A stretch of DNA of 64,000 bases from Mytilus trossulus (lineage: Eukaryota > Mollusca > Bivalvia > Mytilida > Mytilidae): positions 50,909,164 to 50,973,163 of the forward strand of contig NC_086373.1 of the NCBI RefSeq assembly GCF_036588685.1, given 5' to 3'. Below the pieces are notes generated by a model, which saw only the letters and a program-made list of their open reading frames with translations, had not been told where the DNA came from and made no database searches. The translations under genes and the position numbers were made by a program. This document shows, piece after piece, positions 55,238 through 64,000 of the stretch. How positions within the stretch are numbered: position 1 is the stretch's first letter; each line of letters starts with the position of its first letter.

Positions 55238-56000
55238 AAATGAAGATTCACAATAAGGGAGCTGAGACACTTTTTTTGTCCATATTTTTTTTTAATTCTA
55301 AACCAACCATTATGTGCTGCACATAAATGAAAGATTCACAATTAGGAAGCTGAGACACTTTTTTTTGTCCATATTTTTTTTATTCTAAACCAACCATTAT
55401 GTGCAGCACATAAATGGAAGATTCACAATTAGGAAGCTGAGACACTTCTTTTTGTCCATATTTTTTTTATTCTAAACCAACCATTATGTGCAGCACATAA
55501 ATGGAAGATTCGCAATTAGGAAGCTGAGACACTTCTTTTTGTCCATATTTTTTTTATTCTAAACCAACCATTATGTGCAGCACATAAATGGAAGATTCGC
55601 AATTAGGAAGCTGAGACACTTCTTTTTGTCCATATTTTTTTTAATTCTAAACCAACCATTATGTGCAGCACATAAATGGAAGATTCACAATTAGGAAGCT
55701 GAGACACTTCTTTTTGTCCATATTGTTTTATTCTAAACCAACCATTATGTGCAGCACATAAATGGAAGATTCACAAATAGGAAGCTGAGACACTTTTTTT
55801 GTCCATATTTTTTTATTCTAAACCAACCATTATGTGCAGTACATAAATGGAAGATTCACAATTAGAAAGCTGAGACACTTTTTTTGGCCATTTTTTTTTT
55901 ATTCTAAACCAACTATTATGTGGAGCACATAAATGGAAGATTCACAATTAGGAAGCTGAGACACTTTTTTTGTCCTTATTTTTTTATACCTAACCAACCA
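55238..56000. repeat. tandem array, 87-bp unit, nine copies
   Basis: The word GCTGAGACAC recurs at 55,261, 55,349, 55,436, 55,523, 55,610, 55,698, 55,784, 55,869 and 55,955 (spacing 85-88 bp). Each unit also has AACCAACCATTATGTGCAGC, ACATAAATGGAAGATTCAC and a T-rich run after TTTGTCCATA. Units are ~95% alike, so the array is young. Confidence 0.95.
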
Positions 56001-56204
56001 TTATCATCCATGTCTAGATATCAGTAGAGGCTAATCGACTATGTCAAGGAAATCTTTTATTTCAAGTTGGACTGTGTATATATAGAGATCCGCTCAGGAG
56101 CCTGTAATTCAGTGGTTGTCCTTTGTTTATATGTTACATATTTGTTTTTCGTTCATTTTTTTACATAAATAAGACCGTTAGTTTTCTCGTTTGAATTGTT
56201 TTAC

Positions 56205-56352
56205 ATTGTCTTATCGGGGTCTTTTATAGCTGACTATGCGGTATGGGATTTGCTCATTGTTGAAGGCCGTACGGTGACCTATAGTTGTTAATGTTTGTGT
56301 CATTTTGGTCTTGTGTTGTCTCATTCGCAATCATACCACATCTTCTTTATAT
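56205..56352 (+). repeat. dispersed mussel repeat
   Basis: GTTGAAGGCCGTACGGTGACC, ATAGTTGTTAATGTTTGTGTC and GTTGTCTCATTCGCAATCATA. Reverse-orientation member of the family at 13,178-13,300. Confidence 0.75.
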
Positions 56353-57049
56353 AGTCATCAATAAAGATGCCAAGGGGAGGAAACGAAAACAACTAAACTT
56401 TTTTTATTTATTTTCGTACTCTTCACCCTAAACGAATACTGTATATTTTTCCTATTAGAATCGAATATAGTTCCTTAATGTCATGCTGTATCCTCATTTA
56501 AACCTGGGTAGGTATTGTAATAAAGAATATGTTGTTGATATTCTCTTAATATAGTATGGTCTGCTTATTGTTCTTTTCTTTTCCCTCAGACTCTCAAAAG
56601 TCGAACAACGTCTTTGATAGCTGATGTTGAGTCTTTACATTTTGGGTGAAACTAGACGTAGACAATGCCTATGATGGTTTAAGGCATTGCTGTCGCAAAT
56701 AATATCAGGAATAGTTAGATGGATAGTTTACAACATAGTTTGTCTAAGTCATGTCAAATCTACTTATATAATTTAGAGCATCAATAATCTATACCATATA
56801 TTTATAAGGGGGGGGGGGGGGGCAAGGGGGGTCCCAATAACAGCAAAACAGCAAATTGATTTGACTAATAACAGATAACAAGGAATTAAAATGGACAATA
56901 ACAGATAACAGTAAATGAAATATTAAAATAAGTCGGGTCCTTGACAAATTCAGTATTTCTTATTACGGGTACAATCCTTTGTATTGAATTCCATTTTCTA
57001 TGAACATGGTTTTTAGAATTATATATCTAGATATGTATATTTGGTATAT

Positions 57050-57480
57050 TCTTGTCCTTCCGTCGTCAACATGTCAGACATTACCTCAAACAATCTTTAA
57101 CCAATTTAAATAAAACTTTGGCAAATTGTTTATATCTATTGACATGAGCTTCCTATCGTTTTTTATAAAATTTAGATTTCAAGTTTCTGAGTAATTGGGC
57201 TTTATTCAATAAAAATGGTGTGGTTTTTTTTCAGTTTTCCGAAAATATCTAAAAAATCCTTTCACAAATTTGCAAGGAATATTGGTGAATTGTTTATATC
57301 TATTGTTGTAAGCGCCCTTTCGATTTTTATTAATTTTCGATTTTATGTTATTCAGTTATGGGGTTTATTCATTAAAAAAGATGGTATTTTCCAGTTTTCG
57401 GACAATAACTCAAAAAAAATTCAGCAGTTCTCATGAAACTTTGATGTGTTGTTTATATCCATGATATATATAATGACTAA
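57050..57480 (+). repeat. degenerate ~150-bp tandem repeat, about 2.5 units
   Basis: AATTGTTTATATCTATTG, TTCAGTTATGGGGTTTATTC and CAGTTTTCGGACAATAACTC recur at ~150-bp spacing. The 73-codon frame here is a by-product. Confidence 0.55.
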
Positions 57481-57786
57481 TTTTTATAAATATCTGATAT
57501 GACATTGAGAAGTTATAGACTATTTCAAAAAGGTGACGGGCGTATCATGCGCTCATTGTGTATCTGTTTATTTGTTATAGAACACTTTTTTCAGCATTTA
57601 ATAAAATTGAGAATGGAAATGAGGAATATGTCAAAGAGACAAAAAATAATATCTAGTAAAAATTTAAGGGCAGTTATGGTGTCAAAGTATAGGCCCAATT
57701 GACATAGTTCTTGTGTTTGTTGCTACTAAAAAATGACCTAAAAAAGTTTGAATATACAATGTATATATATTCGCATTCTGACTTTT

Positions 57787-59100
57787 TAGCTCACCTGGCC
57801 CGAAGGGCCAAGTGAGCTTTTCTCATCACTTGGCGTCCGGCGTCCGTCGTCCGTCGTCCGTCGTCCGTCGTCCGTCGTCGTCCGTCGTCGTTAACTTTTA
57901 GAAAAATCTTCTCCTCTGAAACTACTGGGCCAAATGAAACCAAACTTGGCCACAATCATCATTGGGGTATCTAGTTAAAAAAATGTGTGGCGTGACCCGC
58001 CAAACCAAACAAGATGGCCGCCATGGCTCAAAATAGAACATAGGGGTAAAATGCAGTTTTTGGCTTATAACTCAAAAACCAAAGCATTTAGAGCAAATCT
58101 GACAAAGGGTAAAATTGTTTATCAGGTCAAGATCTATCTGCCCTGACATTTTCAGATGAATCAGACACCCGGTTGTTGGGTTGCTGCCCCTGAATTGGTA
58201 ATTTTAGGGAAATTTTGCTGTTTTTGGTTATTATCTTGAATATTATTATAGATAGAGATAAACTGTAAACAGCAATAATGTTCAGCAAAGTAAGATTTAC
58301 AAATAAGTCAACAGGACCAAAATGGTCAGTTGGATCCTTTAGAAGTTATTGCCATTTAAAGTCAATTTTTAACCATTTTTCGTAAATTTTATATATCTTT
58401 TACAAAAATCTTCTCCTCTAAAACTGCTGGGCCAAATGAATCCAAACTTGGCCACAATCATCATTGGGGTATCTAGTTTAAAAAATGTGTGGCGTGACCC
58501 GCCAAACCAACCAAGATGGCCGCAATGGCTAAAAATAGAACATAGGGGTAAAACGCAGTTTTTGGCTTATAACTCAAAAACCAAAGCATTTAGAGCAAAT
58601 CTGACACGGGGTTGAATTGTTCATCAGGTCATGTTCTATCTGCCCTGAAATTTTCAGTTGAATCAGAGAACCCGTTGTTGGGTTGCTGTCCCTGAATTGG
58701 TAATTTTAAGAAAATTTTGCTGTTTTTGGTTATTATCTTGAATATTATTATAGATAGAGTTAAACTGTAAACAGCAAAAATGTTCAGCAAAGTAAGATTT
58801 ACAAATTAGTCAACATGATCAAAATGGTCAATTGACCCCTAAGGAGTTATTGTCCTTTATAGTCAATTTTTAACAATTTTCATAAAATTTGTAAAATTTT
58901 ACTACCGGTTACATTTTCCACAGAAACTACTGGTTTAAGTTCATTATAGATAGTGATAATTGTAAGCAGCAAAAATGTTCAGTAAAGTAAGATGTACAAA
59001 CATATCACCAAAACACAATTTTGTCATGAATCCATCTGCTTCCTTTGTTTAATATTCACATAGACCAAGGTGAGCGACACAGGCTCTTTAGAGCCTCTAG
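57787..59100 (+). mobile_element. 1.3-kb bivalve repeat with a hairpin at each end
   Basis: Starts TAGCTCACC followed by hairpin TGGCCC-GAA-GGGCCA (57,796-57,810). Ends GGTGAGCGACAC followed by hairpin AGGCTC-TTTA-GAGCCT (59,081-59,096) and CTAG. CTCACC/GGTGAG form short inverted repeats. Then a CGTCCGTCGTC microsatellite (57,828-57,892) and an internal ~508-bp direct repeat (TCTTCTCCTCT at 57,908 and 58,416). Nested in the 3.2-kb element. No protein. Confidence 0.8.
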
Positions 59101-59114
59101 TTTAAATGACCATT

Positions 59115-59460
59115 TTATGAGGTGTATGAATTTTTCTGAATAAGACTACGAGGCAAAGTTGTATATAGAGTAGAAAAATAAAAAGCACTAGTTATCAGCA
59201 TGCAATTTATCAAGTACCTCGAACCAATTTTGACACTCCAAAAGTAATTTATTCCACTATTTTCAAAGGCCTTATTTGAACAATTTTTTATCAGGTTTTT
59301 GATTGTACCAAGTCTTCTAGTAAGTAGAATACATAGTTTAGTAGGGGAACAATGGCTTGAAGACGAAATAAATCTTTGTTTGTAATGAGTTATGTGCAGC
59401 TTCTGAACCCAGTACAATTTGTGGGAACTTTCATTGTACAATGTATTTGGTTATGCTTTG
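59115..59460 (-). pseudogene. reverse transcriptase N-terminal fragment
   Basis: Minus strand encodes LIKNCSNKAFENSGINYFWSV, then FSTLYTTLP, the same protein as the start of the RT at 21,960, plus ~60 residues that precede it. Truncated at ~59,110 before the catalytic core. Confidence 0.75.
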
Positions 59461-60119
59461 AAAAGAGCTGAGTCTATGTACCATATGATATAAAGGTTAA
59501 CTGTTTGTAAGGACCTATAGTCCTTAATTGAGATCCTTGTCAGATATTCCTGGCCATATGTTTTCCTTTTTTTCATACTAAGAATTGTTCTTATTTAATA
59601 TGTTCGTACGGGAAACAAGGAACATAATCCTCATACAAAAAAATAAGATAATTCTAAATAAATGTTACAAAAAAAATGGAATGTATTACAAAGGATAATC
59701 ATAAGATATACTGGAATTGTCCTGGACCTCACTTCTGTGATGGGTATGTGTTAATGAAATCCTTCTCCGAATATGGGACCAACATATTAGTAGTGGTAGA
59801 CTCCAATGACCAATGATCTTCAATTTCTACCGATTTTTGGCTGTCGAAAAAATTATAACATTCCAATCATTTCAATAACAGTTAACAGCAAATACATTAT
59901 CACAATAACAGATAACAAAAAAACTAAAAGTCTAATAACAGCTTACAGAGAATAAGACAATAATAGCTAACAGTAAATATATTTTCAGAATAACAGATAA
60001 CAAAGAACTAAAATGCTCCATAACAGCATAACAGCTAAACCCCTTGCCCCCCCTCTTATAAATTTAACAACAACAATATAAAGTACAATTTTACGTCACA
60101 ATATAAATATCTTTATTGC

Positions 60120-60290
60120 AAAATTACACCCATGAGGGTCAAGCAATACAATCAAACAATAATTTTATACTATAGTATGCAATACATTGAAATACAATGT
60201 AATACATTGAAATACAATGTAATACAATGAAATACAAAATAATACAATGAAATACAAAATAATACAATACAATATATGGAATAATAGAAC
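60120..60290 (-). mobile_element. LINE-type 3' end with AATAC microsatellite
   Basis: CAATATAAATATCTTTATTGC and ACACCCATGAGGGTCAAGC are typical of reversed 3' ends (compare GCCCCCGAGGCTC near 50,540), followed by ~90 bp of ATTGAAATACAATGTAATAC repeats. Confidence 0.5.
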
Positions 60291-60550
60291 ACTAGAGTTC
60301 AATGATAAATGTATGTAAAAAACACCATTATAACCTTACCTGACACGGGTCTGACTCCCTCAGTTCTAAAGACTGTTTAATGAAGACTCCAATATTAGAA
60401 ACAAGTTCAGGGATGGGGTTTAGAATGTGTTTAAGTTTATTGAATGCATCAAGATGTTGAAATAATGGTACATAGTCTTTTAGATATTAAACAAAAAAGA
60501 ACGCAAAGATATGTTAATGTCACAATACAAAAAGAAATGAAATACATTAT

Positions 60551-60582
60551 TAAGGTCTTTCCCCTACATGGGAAAGACCTTA
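60551..60582. repeat. perfect 13-bp hairpin TAAGGTCTTTCCC
   Basis: 60,551-60,563 pairs with 60,570-60,582 around a 6-nt loop. Same design as 4,099-4,130. Presumed terminus of a repeat family. Confidence 0.7.
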
Positions 60583-60599
60583 TTGTTTTTCTAATGTTT

Positions 60600-62050
60600 T
60601 TTTTTCTTTTTTTTCTTCCAGCATTTTTTTGGCACGCCCTCCTACCGCTTCTATTGGAGTTATCAATCCCAAAATTGAACCATCGATAGACCTCAACATG
60701 AACTTTTACCAGATGAACTTTTGTAGGATTTCACCTGCCCCTTAAGAAGTTATCTCCCTTTTATTAATTTTTTTCAACATGGTCCCCCCAAAATGTGTTT
60801 AAAGATATCATGACTTTATTTGGACAATAGGTAGATCTCACAATGATGTATTACCATATGAGGCTGCATAGGATTTCATCATCTACTTTGAGAGTTATAT
60901 CCCCTTGAAGCAATTTCTTTTATTTGCATTTTTTTCAAAAAGTATCAGAGATAGAATTTAATTGAAAATGACAGCATGTATTAGAACAGAAGGCAATGTT
61001 TATAAACATAAACAATTAATTTGTTACTAACCCTTATAAGGAGTTATTTCCCTTTAAAAATTAAAAAAAATAATTCAAAAATTTTATTTCGAGAACCGGA
61101 AGTCATAGAGACTTTGAACCTTCACCAATAATCTTAAATTCATATGACCTTTAATATGCACTCAAGGTCAAAGTTCACCGAGTGCAAAAAAAAAATACGC
61201 TGCAATTTGAAGCTTACATATTAGGAAAACGATAAGACTTTGCTGCATACATACAGCGTATAAAATGTTCTTCTCGACGAGCTCTACATTTTATACATAA
61301 ACTCAAAAATGTCCGACCGTCTGTTCAAAAGTTACAACGGGATGATTCTTAAAAGTAAAGTATTGTGTGTATATCTTTTTAAATGTAACAGATATCAACC
61401 TACTATAAACTGCAAAGATGATCAGTAATTCAAGACCTTCAATTTGAGGTCAATGTCAGGTCATGATTAAATTTCACCTTGACCTTCACAGTTTACTATG
61501 ACCTTGACCTTGTGATATTTGAAAGGTCAAGTGGTCCTGAGTTGAATGGTGGTAGTCCCATGTCTCTACGACTTCCGGTTCTCAAGTTTGGTATTGCATC
61601 ATATATTTGATGGTTAATTGTGACCTTGGTGAACTTTGAAATTGTCCCAATTCTTTTTCTATAATGATGTCCTTCAACTGTAGATAATTTATCATTTAAC
61701 AGATTTGTGATATCTATTGTCGTTTTAGAGATAATGCAGTTTGAAATTTTGCGAGCGGCGGCATGTATTTCTGAATCAACAACAGCTTACCACTTAAAAA
61801 GGTTTTAGAAATTGAAGAGTTTAATATAATTATATGTTTGACCAAATACCAAAAACATTCCATGGGAAAAAAACACCAAAAAATCACTTTGAAATTTTTA
61901 TGTTTTGCATTGACTTTGTAAGTTTCATAACTTCTATTTATATAGTTGATATTGCATCATTTTTGGCACTTTGTCAAATGGGGTCATCTGATATATGAAA
62001 TTGAAGGTCTTAATAAGCTTTACATAAAAATGAAAATTTTGAACCCCCTT
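60600..62050. other. intergenic, repeat-like, no gene
   Basis: Contains GAGTTATCTCCCTTT words (60,750, 61,030) and GACCTTGACCTTGTGA / CCTTGACCTTCACA words (61,470-61,520). Looks like decayed repeats related to 3,240-4,130. Confidence 0.4.
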
Positions 62051-62760
62051 TTCATCCCAGGGGGACGGTTGGGGTCATTTAGTGCAAAAATTCAAATTTC
62101 TCAGATGGTAAGGTTGTCGCATATCAAATGAAAGTCCATAAAGCATACATTTCAAATATCAAATTCACGGTCCCGAAAATTGGGTTGGGTGGGGTTATTG
62201 AGTGCAAAAAATTATTTGTCTTCTAAGATAGGGTTGATGTATATTAAATGAAAGGTCATGATGTGTACATTTGAAATATCAAATTATTATCAAAGGTTAT
62301 TAAGTGCACGAAATCAAACTTTCTAGAATATGGTGTTGTCGTATATCAAATAAACGGTAATCAAGTTTACATTGCACATATCATACTTCGAATCTCAAAA
62401 CAATTGAGTGCAAATAATATTTTTTCTTCTATTAAGGTAAGATTGTTGTATATCAAATGAAAGGTCATAATGTTACATTTTAAATATTAAATTCCCCTCC
62501 TCCACAAATGAGGCTGAAAGGGTTATTAAGTGCAAAAAGTGAAAAGTCGCAAAAGCTATGCTTGTCGTATATCAACTGAAAAGGTCCTGAAGAGTGCATT
62601 ACAAATATAAGACTTTCATTGGAAAATCAAGCAAATCTATAAAGAGAACATTTTCAAAATTAAATTTCTGTCCCCCCAAAAAAATAGTCTGATGTGAACA
62701 TTTAGGCATTTGTTTTAGAAGGAAAGGGTGTTGCATATCAAATAAAACGTCGTATTGTGT
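62050..62760 (+). repeat. degenerate ~110-120-bp tandem repeat, about six units
   Basis: The word GT(C/T)G(C/T)ATATCAAATGAAAGG recurs near 62,113, 62,230, 62,335, 62,443, 62,563 and 62,730, with (A/G)AGTGCAAAAA between. Units are strongly diverged. Confidence 0.65.
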
Positions 62761-62769
62761 CAAATATCG

Positions 62770-63560
62770 TGTCCTCATGAAGAAACAATATAATTGTGTT
62801 TTTTTTTTGGTTCAAAGAAACAAATGTATTTCAATTACATTTAGTGTATATTTCTGTTTGTTAATTCAAAACTTTATTCCACAACTCCATGTCAACACTT
62901 AACTCTATAAAATAAATTTGCCGTTAAACATACAAACGTGTACCAGATTATCTTTGAACGTTTCATAAGTTTTATTTATAGATATGATAGTACATCAAAT
63001 TTCGTTATCCCTGTGGTTTTCATCATATTTTATGTTTCATCAAATTGTAATAGGATATATTTATTGTTTCTTTTTTATAACTGTCGATTAAAATCTTCCC
63101 GAATAGTGTTTAAATCCATTTTAGTTCGGGATTAATTTGTTACATCTTTGTTTAGGTATTGTTACTATTGTGGATTTCTAATGGATTTTTTTAACCGGAA
63201 ATTGTTAATAATAATATTTCAATTTGAATATATTTTGTGTCAATAGTTAAGCTGACAGTGACGTCTAATGAACATTAAAAGACAGCTTGACGAGGTGAGT
63301 TGTTTTTGTTTTTAAACAAAGTTATTTGTTCATTCTTTGAACTGTCTCAATAGAAATTTGTCAAAGTTTTTTGATGATGTTTATTCTTGTAAATACTGTT
63401 GATCAGTGTAAATGATCGGAATGTATACATTTACAGCTATAGAATGCAGGATTAACATTTATATGACCAATTTTTAACTGAAACTATGTAAATTTACTAC
63501 AGACCATCAATTTCCGCATGTCCGTACTAGATGATTTTATGATTTTTTTTAAATTGTACA
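62770..63560. other. intergenic, no gene
   Basis: AT-rich, with no recognised exon or repeat. Confidence 0.4.
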
Positions 63561-63569
63561 TAGCCGCAT

Positions 63570-63722
63570 TGAAGTAGGTTCATTATTCATTTTTCATTAT
63601 TCAAAATTCAATAATGAATAATGAAATAGTTCATTATTCACTATTCAACGTTAATTGATGAACAATGAATAATGAAACAGATTCTATTTCAGTATTCAAG
63701 TTGAAAAGTGAATAATGAAATA
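63570..63722. repeat. TTCATTATTCA simple repeat, both orientations
   Basis: TTCATTATTCA and TGAATAATGAA alternate about ten times, making several short self-complementary stems. Confidence 0.75.
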
Positions 63723-64000
63723 AAAAAAAAAATGTGACAATATATCCCGTATTTCTGAATTCCTCATGTTGATGTTATCTAACAATTTTTCAAATTAGTA
63801 TAAGAAAATAAATCAAAACAATCTTTGAAATTTTTTAATTTATTTATTTAATTAGTTTTGGAGGATAAACCAGTGGTTTTCCCGAACTATTTTTAACAGA
63901 AATTCCTTTTTTCAAAGTATGGACGACCTCAATACCAAAACATATATATAAAAATTAAATAAACTCTACGTTCTTTTTTTTAATTTTCACTGGAGATTTG

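Larger units (their letters stand above)
56808..60055. mobile_element. 3.2-kb TIR element with G-tract ends, flanked by TTATAA
   Basis: TTATAA at 56,802-56,807 and 60,056-60,061. Ends: a 15-bp G run then GCAAGGGG on the left; reversed, GAGGGGGGGCAAGGGG on the right. Both subterminal regions are built of AATAACAGATAACA words (56,835-56,925 and 59,870-60,040) in inverted relation. The interior holds an unrelated 1.3-kb repeat and an RT relic. No transposase recognised. Confidence 0.65.

Noticed and set aside
55238..56000. CRISPR-like array (regular 87-bp spacing)
   Set aside because: The whole 87-bp unit is conserved, with no unique spacers and no cas genes. The genome is eukaryotic. It is a plain tandem repeat.
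62938..63135. 65-codon hydrophobic frame
   Set aside because: Composition-driven frame in AT-rich sequence, without splice or promoter support.

Overview
The window reads as nuclear DNA of a marine bivalve, most probably a mussel (Mytilus or a close relative). The evidence is AT-rich sequence, spliced genes with GT/AG introns, many dispersed repeats of the kind that fill mussel genomes, BEL/Pao and LINE relics, and two gene families that are expanded in bivalves (C-type lectins and CARD proteins). The species call rests on recognition of sequence style and was not searched. Most of the window is non-coding and repeat-derived; only two genes look intact.

Region 1 (1-5,000): no gene found. It holds an AATCCCGA-rich repeat, a ~100-bp tandem array built around the palindrome AATAAATTTATT, a hairpin-ended repeat and a degenerate tandem repeat.

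Region 2 (5,025-35,965): a large inverted duplication, tail to tail. The left arm carries a four-exon, plus-strand gene for a secreted 234-residue protein (signal peptide, PAN/apple-like module, C-type lectin domain) behind a TATA box, followed by a fragment of a second lectin last exon. The right arm carries the mirror copy on the minus strand. It keeps the TATA box and exon layout but is broken by a frameshift, a stop-forming exon 1/2 junction, a lost acceptor and a nonsense codon. Between the arms (17,640-24,430) lies a BEL/Pao retroelement remnant (gag and pol, minus strand). It is split by a plus-strand, probably Penelope-like, reverse transcriptase element and by a low-complexity insertion. 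The introns hold LINE, SINE, foldback and TTAA-flanked elements, many present in one arm only.

Region 3 (36,200-46,510): a tandem duplication around a CARD gene. An intact 616-codon minus-strand reading frame encodes two tandem CARD-like domains and a long helical, TPR-like C-terminal half. A 5'-truncated, frameshifted copy of its last ~190 codons lies 7.3 kb downstream of the gene in its own direction. The DNA between is a degenerate satellite-like repeat, broken by nested insertions: a 977-bp TTAA-flanked element, a 329-bp SINE-like element with an exact 17-bp target duplication, and inverted copies of a third repeat.

Region 4 (46,550-64,000): no intact gene. It holds a foldback just upstream of the CARD gene, a pair of related hairpins with compensatory changes (47,626-47,869), a 1-kb TIR element with an integrase-like relic, a 1.1-kb foldback, an 87-bp x 9 tandem array, a 3.2-kb TIR element with G-tract ends and nested insertions, LINE tails and further degenerate tandem repeats.

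Functionally, both intact genes fit host defence: a secreted, lectin-like recognition protein and an intracellular CARD adaptor-like protein. They are not otherwise linked. No CRISPR array, rRNA or functional tRNA gene was seen.
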